A stretch of 64,000 nt of DNA. It comes from Colletes latitarsis (Eukaryota > Arthropoda > Insecta > Hymenoptera > Colletidae). The position numbers were made by a program, and so were the translations under genes. Positions within the stretch are counted from its first letter, which is position 1, and every line of letters starts with the position of its first letter. This document shows positions 1-12,510 of this stretch, one piece after another. The DNA lies in contig NW_027488368.1 of assembly GCF_051014445.1 (NCBI RefSeq), positions 5,704,001 through 5,768,000 of the forward strand. Direction: 5' to 3'. The notes beneath the pieces were generated by a model. The model did no database searches. It worked only from the letters and a program-made list of their open reading frames with translations, and was not told where the DNA came from.

Positions 1-2113
1 CACATAGTAATGTGGTACCACACTGAAACAGTAGATTAAACCTGGTTTCCATCAATATCTTAGAGGACAACGCAAGTTAGGTCCGGGATATGTCTGGGAT
101 TTGCCCTCATCAGGCTCATACTTTCGCGTTTTTCACATACTTGTTGAACAGATCCTGGGTTTTTTCTGGTTTGGATCACGTAGTAGTGTGGTACCACGCT
201 GAAACAGTCCATTAAACCTGGTTTGGATCAATATTTTAGAGGATAACGCATGTTAGGTCTAGGTTAGGCCTGGGATTTTCACTCATCAGACTCATACTTT
301 CGCATTCTTCACATACTTGTTGAACGGATCCTCGTTTTTTTCTGGTTTGGATCACGAAGTAGTGTGGTACCACACTGAAACAGTCCATTAAACCTGGTTT
401 CGCTCAATATTTTAGAGGATAACGCATGTAAGGTCTAGGTTAGGTCTGGGATTTGCTCTCATCAGGCTCATACTTTCGCATATTTCTCATACTTGATGGC
501 TAGATCCTGGGTTTTTTCTGGTTTGGATCACATAGTAATGTGGTACCACACTGAAACGGTAGATTAAACCTGGTTTCCATCAATATCTTAGAGGACAACG
601 CAAGTTAGGTCCGGGATATGTCTGGGATTTGCCCTCATCAGGCTCATACTTTCGCGTTTTTCACATACTTGTTGAACAGATCCTGGGTTTTTTCTGGTTT
701 GGATCACGTAGTAGTGTGGTACCACGCTGAAACAGTCCATTAAACCTGGTTTGGATCAATATTTTAGAGGATAACGCATGTTAGGTCTAGGTTAGGCCTG
801 GGATTTTCACTCATCAGACTCATACTTTCGCATTCTTCACATACTTGTTGAACAGATCCTGGGTTTTTTCTGGTTTGGATCACATAGTAATGTGGTACCA
901 CACTGAAACAGTAGATTAAACCTGGTTTCCATCAATATCTTAGAGGACAACGCAAGTTAGGTCCGGGATATGTCTGGGATTTGCCCTCATCAGGCTCATA
1001 CTTTCGCGTTTTTCACATACTTGTTGAACAGATCCTGGGTTTTTTCTGGTTTGGATCACGTAGTAGTGTGGTACCACGCTGAAACAGTCAATTAAACCTG
1101 GTTTCGATCAATATTTTAGAGGATAATGCAAGTTAGTTCTGGGATAGGTCTAGGATTTGCCCTCATCAGGCTCTTACTTTCGCATATTTCTCATACTTCA
1201 TGGCTAGATCCTGGGCTGTTTCTGGATTGGATCACGAAGTAAAGTGGTACCACACTGAAACATTCAATGAATCCTGGTCTGGATAAATATTTTAGAGGAT
1301 AACGCATCTTATGTCTGGGTTAGGTCTGAGATTTGCCCTCATCAGGCTCACAGTTTATCGTTTTTCACATACTTGTTGAACAGATCCTGGGTTTTTTCTG
1401 GTTTGGATAACGAAGTAGTATGGTACCACACTGAAACAGTCCATTAAACCTGGTTTCGCTCAATATTTTAGAGGATAACGCATGTAAGGTCTAGGTTAGG
1501 TCTGGGATTTGCTCTCATCAGGCTCATTCTTTCGCATATTTCTCATACTTGATGGCTAGATCCTGGGCTTTTTCTGGATTGCATCACGTAGTAATGTAGT
1601 ACCACACTGAAACAGTCAATGAAACCTGGTTTCCATCAATATTTTAGAGGACAACGCAAGTTAGGTCTAGGTAAGGCCTGAGATTTTCACTGATCAGACT
1701 CATACTCTCGCATTCTTCACATACTTGTTGAACGGATCCTGGGTTTTTTCTGGTTTGGTTCTCGTAGTAATGTGGCACCACACTGAAACATTCAATTAAA
1801 CCTGGTCTTGATAAATATTTTAGAGGATAACGCATGTTAGGTTTGGGTTAGGTCTAGGATTTGCCCTCATCAGGCTCATACTTTCGCGTTTTTCACATAC
1901 TTGTTGAACAGATCCTGGGTTATTTTCTGGTTTGGATCACATAGTAATGTGGTACCACACTGAAAGAGTTGATTAAACCAGGTTTCGATCAATATTTTTG
2001 AGGATAACGCATGTTTGGTCTAGGTTAGGCCTGGGATTTTCACTCATCGGACTCATACTTTCGCAATCTTCACATACTTGTTGAACGGATCCTCGTTTTT
2101 TTCTGGTTTGGAT
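1..2113. repeat. Mixed satellite monomers before the 15-mer HOR
   Basis: About 12 monomers that do not fit the 2641-bp unit. Near-identical monomers starting with cacatagtaatg recur at 1, 529 and 881, spaced by three and two monomers. From about 1090 to 2100 the order of variants matches 14650-15650 at an offset of 13558 bp, including the rare ggataacgaagtagtatgg at 1405 and 14963. This piece is therefore related to the large HOR further right. No gene is seen. Confidence 0.85.
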
Positions 2114-2811
2114 CACGAAGTAGTGTGGTACCACACTGAAACAGTCCATTAAACCTGGTTTCGCTCAATATTTTAGAGGATAACGCATGTAAGGTCTATG
2201 TTAGGTCTGGGATTTGCTCTCATCAGGCTCATTCTTTCGCATCTTTCTCATACTTGATGGCTAGATCCTGGGCTTTTTCTGGATTGCATCACGTAGTAAT
2301 GTAGTACCACACTGAAACAGTCAATGAAACCTGGTTTCCATCAATATTTTAGAGGACAACGCAAGTTAGGTCTAGGTAAGGCCTGAGATTTTCACTGATC
2401 AGACTCATACTCTCGCATTCTTCACATACTTGTTGAACGGATCCTGGGTTTTTTCTGGTTTGGTTCTCGTAGTAATGTGGCACCACACTGAAACATTCAA
2501 TTAAACCTGGTCTTGATAAATATTTTAGAGCATAACGCATGTTAGGTTTGGGTTAGGTCTAGGATTTGCCCTCATCAGGCTCATACTTTCGCGTTTTTCA
2601 CATACTTGTTGAACAGATCCTGGGTTATTTTCTGGTTTGGATCACATAGTAATGTGGTACCACACTGAAAGAGTTGATTAAACCAGGTTTCGATCAATAT
2701 TTTTGAGGATAACGCATGTTTGGTCTAGGTTAGGCCTGGGATTTTCACTCATCGGACTCATACTTTCGCATTCTTCACATACTTGTTGAACGGATCCTCG
2801 TTTTTTTCTGG
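1402..2811. repeat. 705-bp four-monomer tandem duplication
   Basis: The segment of about 1402-2106 is repeated immediately as about 2107-2811, with a spacing of 705 bp (four monomers plus one base). Landmarks such as aaggcctgagattttcac and the ttatttt variant recur at this distance. The two copies differ by only a few substitutions, for example gaggataac against gagcataac near 1814 and 2529. This looks like a recent unequal exchange at the edge of the 15-mer array. Confidence 0.75.
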
Positions 2812-4754
2812 TTTGGATCACGTAGTAATGTGGGACCACACCGAAACAGTCAAGTAAACCTGGCTTCGATCAATATTTTAGAGAATAATTCATGTTAGGT
2901 CTAGGTTAGGTCTGGGATTTGCTCTCATCAGGCTCATTCTTTCGCATATTTCTCATACTTGATGGCTAGATCCTGGGCTTTTTCTAGATTGCATCACGTA
3001 GTAATGAAGTACAACACTGAAACAGTCAATGAAACCTGGTTTCCATCAATATCTTAGAGGACAACGCAAGTTAGGTCTGGGATATGTCTGGGATTTGCCC
3101 TCATCAGGCTCATACTTTCGCGTTTTTCACATACTTGTTGAACAGATCCTGGGTTTTTTCTGGTTTGGATCACGTAGTAGTGTGGTACCACGCTGAAACA
3201 GTCCATTAAACCTGGTTTGGATCAATATTTTAGAGGATAACGCATGTTAGGTCTAGGTTAGGCCTGGGATTTTCACTCATCAGACTCATACTTTCGCATT
3301 CTTCACATACTTGTTGAACGGATCCTGGGTTATTTCTGGTTTAGATCACGTAGTAATGTGGGACCACACTGAAACAGTCAATTAAACCTGGTTTCGATCA
3401 ATATTTTAGAGAATAATTCATGTTAGGTCTATGTTAGGTCTGGGATTTGCTCTCATCAGGCTCATTCTTTCGCATATTTCCCATACATGTTGAACAGATC
3501 CTGGGTTTTTTCTGGTTTGGATCACGTAGTAATGTGGGACCACACTGAAACAATCAATTAAACCTGGTCTTGATAAATATTTTAGAGGATAACGCATGTT
3601 AGGTCTGGGTTAGGTCTAGGATTTGCCCTCATCAGGCTCATACTTTCGCATATTTCTCATACTTCATGGCTTGATCCTGTGCTATTTCTGGATTGGATCA
3701 CGTAGTAAAGTGGTACCACACTGAAACATTCAATGAAACCTGGTCTGGATAAATATTTTAGAGGTTAACGCATCTTAGGTCTGGGTTAGGTCTAAGATTT
3801 GCCCTCATCAGGCTCACAGTTTAGCGTTTTTCACATACTTGTTGAACAGATCCTGGGTTTTTTCTGGTTTGGATCACGAAGTAGTGTGGTACCACACTGA
3901 AACAGTCCATTAAACCTGGTTTCGCTCAATATTTTAGAGGATAACGCATGTAAGGTCTAGGTTAGGTCTGGGATTTGCTCTCATCAGGCTCATTCTTTCG
4001 CATATTTCTCATACTTGATGGCTAGATCCTGGGTTTTTTATGGTTTGGATCACGTAGTAGTGTGGTACCACACAGAAACAGTCAAGTAAACCTGGTTTCG
4101 ATCAATATTTTAGAGAATAATTCATGTTAGGTCTAGGTTAGGTCTGGGATTTGCTCTCATCAGGCTCATTCTTTCGCATATTTCTCATACACGTTGAACA
4201 GATCCTGGGTTTTTTCTGGTTTCGATCACGTAGTAATGTGGGACCACACTGAAACAATCAATTAAACCTGATCTTGATAAATATTTTAGAGGATAACGCA
4301 TGTTAGGTCCGGGTTAGGTCTAGGATTTGCCCTCATCAGGCTCATACTTTCGCATATTTCTCATACTTCATGGCTAGATCCTGGGCTGTTTCTGGATTGT
4401 ATCACGTAGTAATGTGGTACCACGCTGAAACAGTCAATTAAACCTGGTTTCGATCAATATTTTAGAGGATAACGCAAGTTAGGTCTGGGATAGGTCTAGG
4501 ATTTGCCCTCATCAGGCTCTTACTTTCGCATATTTCTCATTCTTCATGGCTAGATCCTGGGCTGTTTCTGGATTGGATCACGTAGTAAAGTGGTACCACA
4601 CTGAAACATTCAATGAATCCTGGTCTGGATAAATATTTTAGAGGATAACGCATCTTATGTCTGGGTTAGGTCTGAGATTTGCCCTCATCAGGCTCACAAT
4701 TTAGCGTTTTTCACATACTTGTTGAACAGATCCTGGGTTTTTTCTGGTTTGGAT
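2114..4754. repeat. 15-monomer higher-order repeat, unit 1
   Basis: A 2641-bp unit of 15 monomers (15 x 176 + 1), starting at a cacgaagtagtg monomer. The extra base comes from one ttatttt monomer. The order of monomer types repeats exactly in the next units. This unit differs from units 2 and 3 at cagactcata (3281) and gaaacagtca (about 3371), where those have caaactcat and cagcc, so it is slightly diverged at the array edge. Confidence 0.9.
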
Positions 4755-7395
4755 CACGAAGTAGTGTGGTACCACACTGAAACAGTCCATTAAACCTGGT
4801 TTCGCTCAATATTTTAGAGGATAACGCATGTAAGGTCTAGGTTAGGTCTGGGATTTGCTCTCATCAGGCTCATTCTTTCGCATATTTCTCATACTTGATG
4901 ACTAGATCCTGGGCTTTTTCTGGATTGCATCACGTAGTAATGTAGTACCACACTGAAACAGTCAATGAAACCTGGTTTCCATCAATATTTTAGAGGACAA
5001 CGCAAGTTAGGTCTAGGTAAGGCCTGAGATTTTCACTGATCAGACTCATACTCTCGCATTCTTCACATACTTGTTGAACGGATCCTGGGTTTTTTCTGGT
5101 TTGGTTCTCGTAGTAATGTGGCACCACACTGAAACATTCAATTAAACCTGGTCTTGATAAATATTTTAGAGGATAACGCATGTTAGGTTTGGGTTAGGTC
5201 TAGGATTTGCCCTCATCAGGCTCATACTTTCGCGTTTTTCACATACTTGTTGAACAGATCCTGGGTTATTTTCTGGTTTGGATCACATAGTAATGTGGTA
5301 CCACACTGAAAGAGTTGATTAAACCAGGTTTCGATCAATATTTTTGAGGATAACGCATGTTTGGTCTAGGTTAGGCCTGGGATTTTCACTCATCGGACTC
5401 ATACTTTCGCATTCTTCACATACTTGTTGAACGGATCCTCGTTTTTTTCTGGTTTGGATCACGTAGTAATGTGGGACCACACCGAAACAGTCAAGTAAAC
5501 CTGGCTTCGATCAATATTTTAGAGAATAATTCATGTTAGGTCTAGGTTAGGTCTGGGATTTGCTCTCATCAGGCTCATTCTTTCGCATATTTCTCATACT
5601 TGATGGCTAGATCCTGGGCTTTTTCTAGATTGCATCACGTAGTAATGAAGTACAACACTGAAACAGTCAATGAAACCTGGTTTCCATCAATATCTTAGAG
5701 GACAACGCAAGTTAGGTCTGGGATATGTCTGGGATTTGCCCTCATCAGGCTCATACTTTCGCGTTTTTCACATACTTGTTGAACAGATCCTGGGTTTTTT
5801 CTGGTTTGGATCACGTAGTAGTGTGGTACCACGCTGAAACAGTCCATTAAACCTGGTTTGGATCAATATTTTAGAGGATAACGCATGTTAGGTCTAGGTT
5901 AGGCCTGGGATTTTCACTCATCAAACTCATACTTTCGCATTCTTCACATACTTGTTGAACGGATCCTGGGTTATTTCTGGTTTAGATCACGTAGTAATGT
6001 GGGACCACACTGAAACAGCCAATTAAACCTGGTTTCGATCAATATTTTAGAGAATAATTCATGTTAGGTCTATGTTAGGTCTGGGATTTGCTCTCATCAG
6101 GCTCATTCTTTCGCATATTTCCCATACATGTTGAACAGATCCTGGGTTTTTTCTGGTTTGGATCACGTAGTAATGTGGGACCACACTGAAACAATCAATT
6201 AAACCTGGTCTTGATAAATATTTTAGAGGATAACGCATGTTAGGTCTGGGTTAGGTCTAGGATTTGCCCTCATCAGGCTCATACTTTCGCATATTTCTCA
6301 TACTTCATGGCTTGATCCTGTGCTATTTCTGGATTGGATCACGTAGTAAAGTGGTACCACACTGAAACATTCAATGAAACCTGGTCTGGATAAATATTTT
6401 AGAGGTTAACGCATCTTAGGTCTGGGTTAGGTCTAAGATTTGCCCTCATCAGGCTCACAGTTTAGCGTTTTTCACATACTTGTTGAACAGATCCTGGGTT
6501 TTTTCTGGTTTGGATCACGAAGTAGTGTGGTACCACACTGAAACAGTCCATTAAACCTGGTTTCGCTCAATATTTTAGAGGATAACGCATGTAAGGTCTA
6601 GGTTAGGTCTGGGATTTGCTCTCATCAGGCTCATTCTTTCGCATATTTCTCATACTTGATGGCTAGATCCTGGGTTTTTTATGGTTTGGATCACGTAGTA
6701 GTGTGGTACCACACAGAAACAGTCAAGTAAACCTGGTTTCGATCAATATTTTAGAGAATAATTCATGTTAGGTCTAGGTTAGGTCTGGGATTTGCTCTCA
6801 TCAGGCTCATTCTTTCGCATATTTCTCATACACGTTGAACAGATCCTGGGTTTTTTCTGGTTTCGATCACGTAGTAATGTGGGACCACACTGAAACAATC
6901 AATTAAACCTGATCTTGATAAATATTTTAGAGGATAACGCATGTTAGGTCCGGGTTAGGTCTAGGATTTGCCCTCATCAGGCTCATACTTTCGCATATTT
7001 CTCATACTTCATGGCTAGATCCTGGGCTGTTTCTGGATTGTATCACGTAGTAATGTGGTACCACGCTGAAACAGTCAATTAAACCTGGTTTCGATCAATA
7101 TTTTAGAGGATAACGCAAGTTAGGTCTGGGATAGGTCTAGGATTTGCCCTCATCAGGCTCTTACTTTCGCATATTTCTCATTCTTCATGGCTAGATCCTG
7201 GGCTGTTTCTGGATTGGATCACGTAGTAAAGTGGTACCACACTGAAACATTCAATGAATCCTGGTCTGGATAAATATTTTAGAGGATAACGCATCTTATG
7301 TCTGGGTTAGGTCTGAGATTTGCCCTCATCAGGCTCACAATTTAGCGTTTTTCACATACTTGTTGAACAGATCCTGGGTTTTTTCTGGTTTGGAT
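4755..7395. repeat. 15-monomer higher-order repeat, unit 2
   Basis: A second copy, exactly 2641 bp, of the 15-monomer unit. By eye it is almost identical to unit 3 over its whole length, including non-consensus variants such as gaagtacaacac and tcccatacatg at matching offsets. Confidence 0.92.
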
Positions 7396-10036
7396 CACGA
7401 AGTAGTGTGGTACCACACTGAAACAGTCCATTAAACCTGGTTTCGCTCAATATTTTAGAGGATAACGCATGTAAGGTCTAGGTTAGGTCTGGGATTTGCT
7501 CTCATCAGGCTCATTCTTTCGCATATTTCTCATACTTGATGACTAGATCCTGGGCTTTTTCTGGATTGCATCACGTAGTAATGTAGTACCACACTGAAAC
7601 AGTCAATGAAACCTGGTTTCCATCAATATTTTAGAGGACAACGCAAGTTAGGTCTAGGTAAGGCCTGAGATTTTCACTGATCAGACTCATACTCTCGCAT
7701 TCTTCACATACTTGTTGAACGGATCCTGGGTTTTTTCTGGTTTGGTTCTCGTAGTAATGTGGCACCACACTGAAACATTCAATTAAACCTGGTCTTGATA
7801 AATATTTTAGAGGATAACGCATGTTAGGTTTGGGTTAGGTCTAGGATTTGCCCTCATCAGGCTCATACTTTCGCGTTTTTCACATACTTGTTGAACAGAT
7901 CCTGGGTTATTTTCTGGTTTGGATCACATAGTAATGTGGTACCACACTGAAAGAGTTGATTAAACCAGGTTTCGATCAATATTTTTGAGGATAACGCATG
8001 TTTGGTCTAGGTTAGGCCTGGGATTTTCACTCATCGGACTCATACTTTCGCATTCTTCACATACTTGTTGAACGGATCCTCGTTTTTTTCTGGTTTGGAT
8101 CACGTAGTAATGTGGGACCACACCGAAACAGTCAAGTAAACCTGGCTTCGATCAATATTTTAGAGAATAATTCATGTTAGGTCTAGGTTAGGTCTGGGAT
8201 TTGCTCTCATCAGGCTCATTCTTTCGCATATTTCTCATACTTGATGGCTAGATCCTGGGCTTTTTCTAGATTGCATCACGTAGTAATGAAGTACAACACT
8301 GAAACAGTCAATGAAACCTGGTTTCCATCAATATCTTAGAGGACAACGCAAGTTAGGTCTGGGATATGTCTGGGATTTGCCCTCATCAGGCTCATACTTT
8401 CGCGTTTTTCACATACTTGTTGAACAGATCCTGGGTTTTTTCTGGTTTGGATCACGTAGTAGTGTGGTACCACGCTGAAACAGTCCATTAAACCTGGTTT
8501 GGATCAATATTTTAGAGGATAACGCATGTTAGGTCTAGGTTAGGCCTGGGATTTTCACTCATCAAACTCATACTTTCGCATTCTTCACATACTTGTTGAA
8601 CGGATCCTGGGTTATTTCTGGTTTAGATCACGTAGTAATGTGGGACCACACTGAAACAGCCAATTAAACCTGGTTTCGATCAATATTTTAGAGAATAATT
8701 CATGTTAGGTCTATGTTAGGTCTGGGATTTGCTCTCATCAGGCTCATTCTTTCGCATATTTCCCATACATGTTGAACAGATCCTGGGTTTTTTCTGGTTT
8801 GGATCACGTAGTAATGTGGGACCACACTGAAACAATCAATTAAACCTGGTCTTGATAAATATTTTAGAGGATAACGCATGTTAGGTCTGGGTTAGGTCTA
8901 GGATTTGCCCTCATCAGGCTCATACTTTCGCATATTTCTCATACTTCATGGCTTGATCCTGTGCTATTTCTGGATTGGATCACGTAGTAAAGTGGTACCA
9001 CACTGAAACATTCAATGAAACCTGGTCTGGATAAATATTTTAGAGGTTAACGCATCTTAGGTCTGGGTTAGGTCTAAGATTTGCCCTCATCAGGCTCACA
9101 GTTTAGCGTTTTTCACATACTTGTTGAACAGATCCTGGGTTTTTTCTGGTTTGGATCACGAAGTAGTGTGGTACCACACTGAAACAGTCCATTAAACCTG
9201 GTTTCGCTCAATATTTTAGAGGATAACGCATGTAAGGTCTAGGTTAGGTCTGGGATTTGCTCTCATCAGGCTCATTCTTTCGCATATTTCTCATACTTGA
9301 TGGCTAGATCCTGGGTTTTTTATGGTTTGGATCACGTAGTAGTGTGGTACCACACAGAAACAGTCAAGTAAACCTGGTTTCGATCAATATTTTAGAGAAT
9401 AATTCATGTTAGGTCTAGGTTAGGTCTGGGATTTGCTCTCATCAGGCTCATTCTTTCGCATATTTCTCATACACGTTGAACAGATCCTGGGTTTTTTCTG
9501 GTTTCGATCACGTAGTAATGTGGGACCACACTGAAACAATCAATTAAACCTGATCTTGATAAATATTTTAGAGGATAACGCATGTTAGGTCCGGGTTAGG
9601 TCTAGGATTTGCCCTCATCAGGCTCATACTTTCGCATATTTCTCATACTTCATGGCTAGATCCCGGGCTGTTTCTGGATTGTATCACGTAGTAATGTGGT
9701 ACCACGCTGAAACAGTCAATTAAACCTGGTTTCGATCAATATTTTAGAGGATAACGCAAGTTAGGTCTGGGATAGGTCTAGGATTTGCCCTCATCAGGCT
9801 CTTACTTTCGCATATTTCTCATTCTTCATGGCTAGATCCTGGGCTGTTTCTGGATTGGATCACGTAGTAAAGTGGTACCACACTGAAACATTCAATGAAT
9901 CCTGGTCTGGATAAATATTTTAGAGGATAACGCATCTTATGTCTGGGTTAGGTCTGAGATTTGCCCTCATCAGGCTCACAATTTAGCGTTTTTCACATAC
10001 TTGTTGAACAGATCCTGGGTTTTTTCTGGTTTGGAT
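7396..10036. repeat. 15-monomer higher-order repeat, unit 3
   Basis: A third 2641-bp copy. The only private difference I noticed is tcccgggctg at 9661, where units 2 and 4 have tcctgggctg. So few private changes over 2.6 kb indicates very recent amplification or strong homogenisation. Confidence 0.92.
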
Positions 10037-12510
10037 CACGAAGTAGTGTGGTACCACACTGAAACAGTCCATTAAACCTGGTTTCGCTCAATATTTTAGA
10101 GGATAACGCATGTAAGGTCTAGGTTAGGTCTGGGATTTGCTCTCATCAGGCTCATTCTTTCGCATATTTCTCATACTTGATGACTAGATCCTGGGCTTTT
10201 TCTGGATTGCATCACGTAGTAATGTAGTACCACACTGAAACAGTCAATGAAACCTGGTTTCCATCAATATTTTAGAGGACAACGCAAGTTAGGTCTAGGT
10301 AAGGCCTGAGATTTTCACTGATCAGACTCATACTCTCGCATTCTTCACATACTTGTTGAACGGATCCTGGGTTTTTTCTGGTTTGGTTCTCGTAGTAATG
10401 TGGCACCACACTGAAACATTCAATTAAACCTGGTCTTGATAAATATTTTAGAGGATAACGCATGTTAGGTTTGGGTTAGGTCTAGGATTTGCCCTCATCA
10501 GGCTCATACTTTCGCGTTTTTCACATACTTGTTGAACAGATCCTGGGTTATTTTCTGGTTTGGATCACATAGTAATGTGGTACCACACTGAAAGAGTTGA
10601 TTAAACCAGGTTTCGATCAATATTTTTGAGGATAACGCATGTTTGGTCTAGGTTAGGCCTGGGATTTTCACTCATCGGACTCATACTTTCGCATTCTTCA
10701 CATACTTGTTGAACGGATCCTCGTTTTTTTCTGGTTTGGATCACGTAGTAATGTGGGACCACACCGAAACAGTCAAGTAAACCTGGCTTCGATCAATATT
10801 TTAGAGAATAATTCATGTTAGGTCTAGGTTAGGTCTGGGATTTGCTCTCATCAGGCTCATTCTTTCGCATATTTCTCATACTTGATGGCTAGATCCTGGG
10901 CTTTTTCTAGATTGCATCACGTAGTAATGAAGTACAACACTGAAACAGTCAATGAAACCTGGTTTCCATCAATATCTTAGAGGACAACGCAAGTTAGGTC
11001 TGGGATATGTCTGGGATTTGCCCTCATCAGGCTCATACTTTCGCGTTTTTCACATACTTGTTGAACAGATCCTGGGTTTTTTCTGGTTTGGATCACGTAG
11101 TAGTGTGGTACCACGCTGAAACAGTCCATTAAACCTGGTTTGGATGAATATTTTAGAGGATAACGCATGTTAGGTCTAGGTTAGGCCTGGGATTTTCACT
11201 CATCAAACTCATACTTTCGCATTCTTCACATACTTGTTGAACGGATCCTGGGTTATTTCTGGTTTAGATCACGTAGTAATGTGGGACCACACTGAAACAG
11301 CCAATTAAACCTGGTTTCGATCAATATTTTAGAGAATAATTCATGTTAGGTCTATGTTAGGTCTGGGATTTGCTCTCATCAGGCTCATTCTTTCGCATAT
11401 TTCCCATACATGTTGAACAGATCCTGGGTTTTTTCTGGTTTGGATCACGTAGTAATGTGGGACCACACTGAAACAATCAATTAAACCTGGTCTTGATAAA
11501 TATTTTAGAGGATAACGCATGTTAGGTCTGGGTTAGGTCTAGGATTTGCCCTCATCAGGCTCATACTTTCGCATATTTCTCATACTTCATGGCTTGATCC
11601 TGTGCTATTTCTGGATTGGATCACGTAGTAAAGTGGTACCACACTGAAACATTCAATGAAACCTGGTCTGGATAAATATTTTAGAGGTTAACGCATCTTA
11701 GGTCTGGGTTAGGTCTAAGATTTGCCCTCATCAGGCTCACAGTTTAGCGTTTTTCACATACTTGTTGAACAGATCCTGGGTTTTTTCTGGTTTGGATCAC
11801 GAAGTAGTGTGGTACCACACTGAAACAGTCCATTAAACCTGGTTTCGCTCAATATTTTAGAGGATAACGCATGTAAGGTCTAGGTTAGGTCTGGGATTTG
11901 CTCTCATCAGGCTCATTCTTTCGCATATTTCTCATACTTGATGGCTAGATCCTGGGTTTTTTATGGTTTGGATCACGTAGTAGTGTGGTACCACACAGAA
12001 ACAGTCAAGTAAACCTGGTTTCGATCAATATTTTAGAGAATAATTCATGTTAGGTCTAGGTTAGGTCTGGGATTTGCTCTCATCAGGCTCATTCTTTCGC
12101 ATATTTCTCATACACGTTGAACAGATCCTGGGTTTTTTCTGGTTTCGATCACGTAGTAATGTGGGACCACACTGAAACAATCAATTAAACCTGATCTTGA
12201 TAAATATTTTAGAGGATAACGCATGTTAGGTCCGGGTTAGGTCTAGGATTTGCCCTCATCAGGCTCATACTTTCGCATATTTCTCATACTTCATGGCTAG
12301 ATCCTGGGCTGTTTCTGGATTGTATCACGTAGTAATGTGGTACCACGCTGAAACAGTCAATTAAACCTGGTTTCGATCAATATTTTAGAGGATAACGCAA
12401 GTTAGGTCTGGGATAGGTCTAGGATTTGCCCTCATCAGGCTCTTACTTTCGCATATTTCTCATTCTTCATGGCTAGATCCTGGGCTGTTTCTGGATTGGA
12501 TCACGTAGTA
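10037..12510. repeat. 15-monomer higher-order repeat, unit 4 (truncated)
   Basis: A fourth copy that follows units 1-3 until about 12510, about 168 bp short of a full unit. There the sequence switches from the expected cacgtagtaaagtgg monomer to a cacgtagtaatgtggcacc monomer. A private change (tttggatgaata near 11145) is seen. The switch falls inside a monomer in register, and the large HOR begins in the overlapping stretch from 12324. Confidence 0.88.

Noticed and set aside
1644..1835. Open frame of 63 codons on the minus strand, repeated in many satellite units (for example 4990, 7631, 10272, 15202, 20132, 26646)
   Set aside because: It is a translation of the satellite itself. The period of 176 is not a multiple of three, so frames close within about one monomer. 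The copies appear only because the monomers are copied; no start context or domain is seen.
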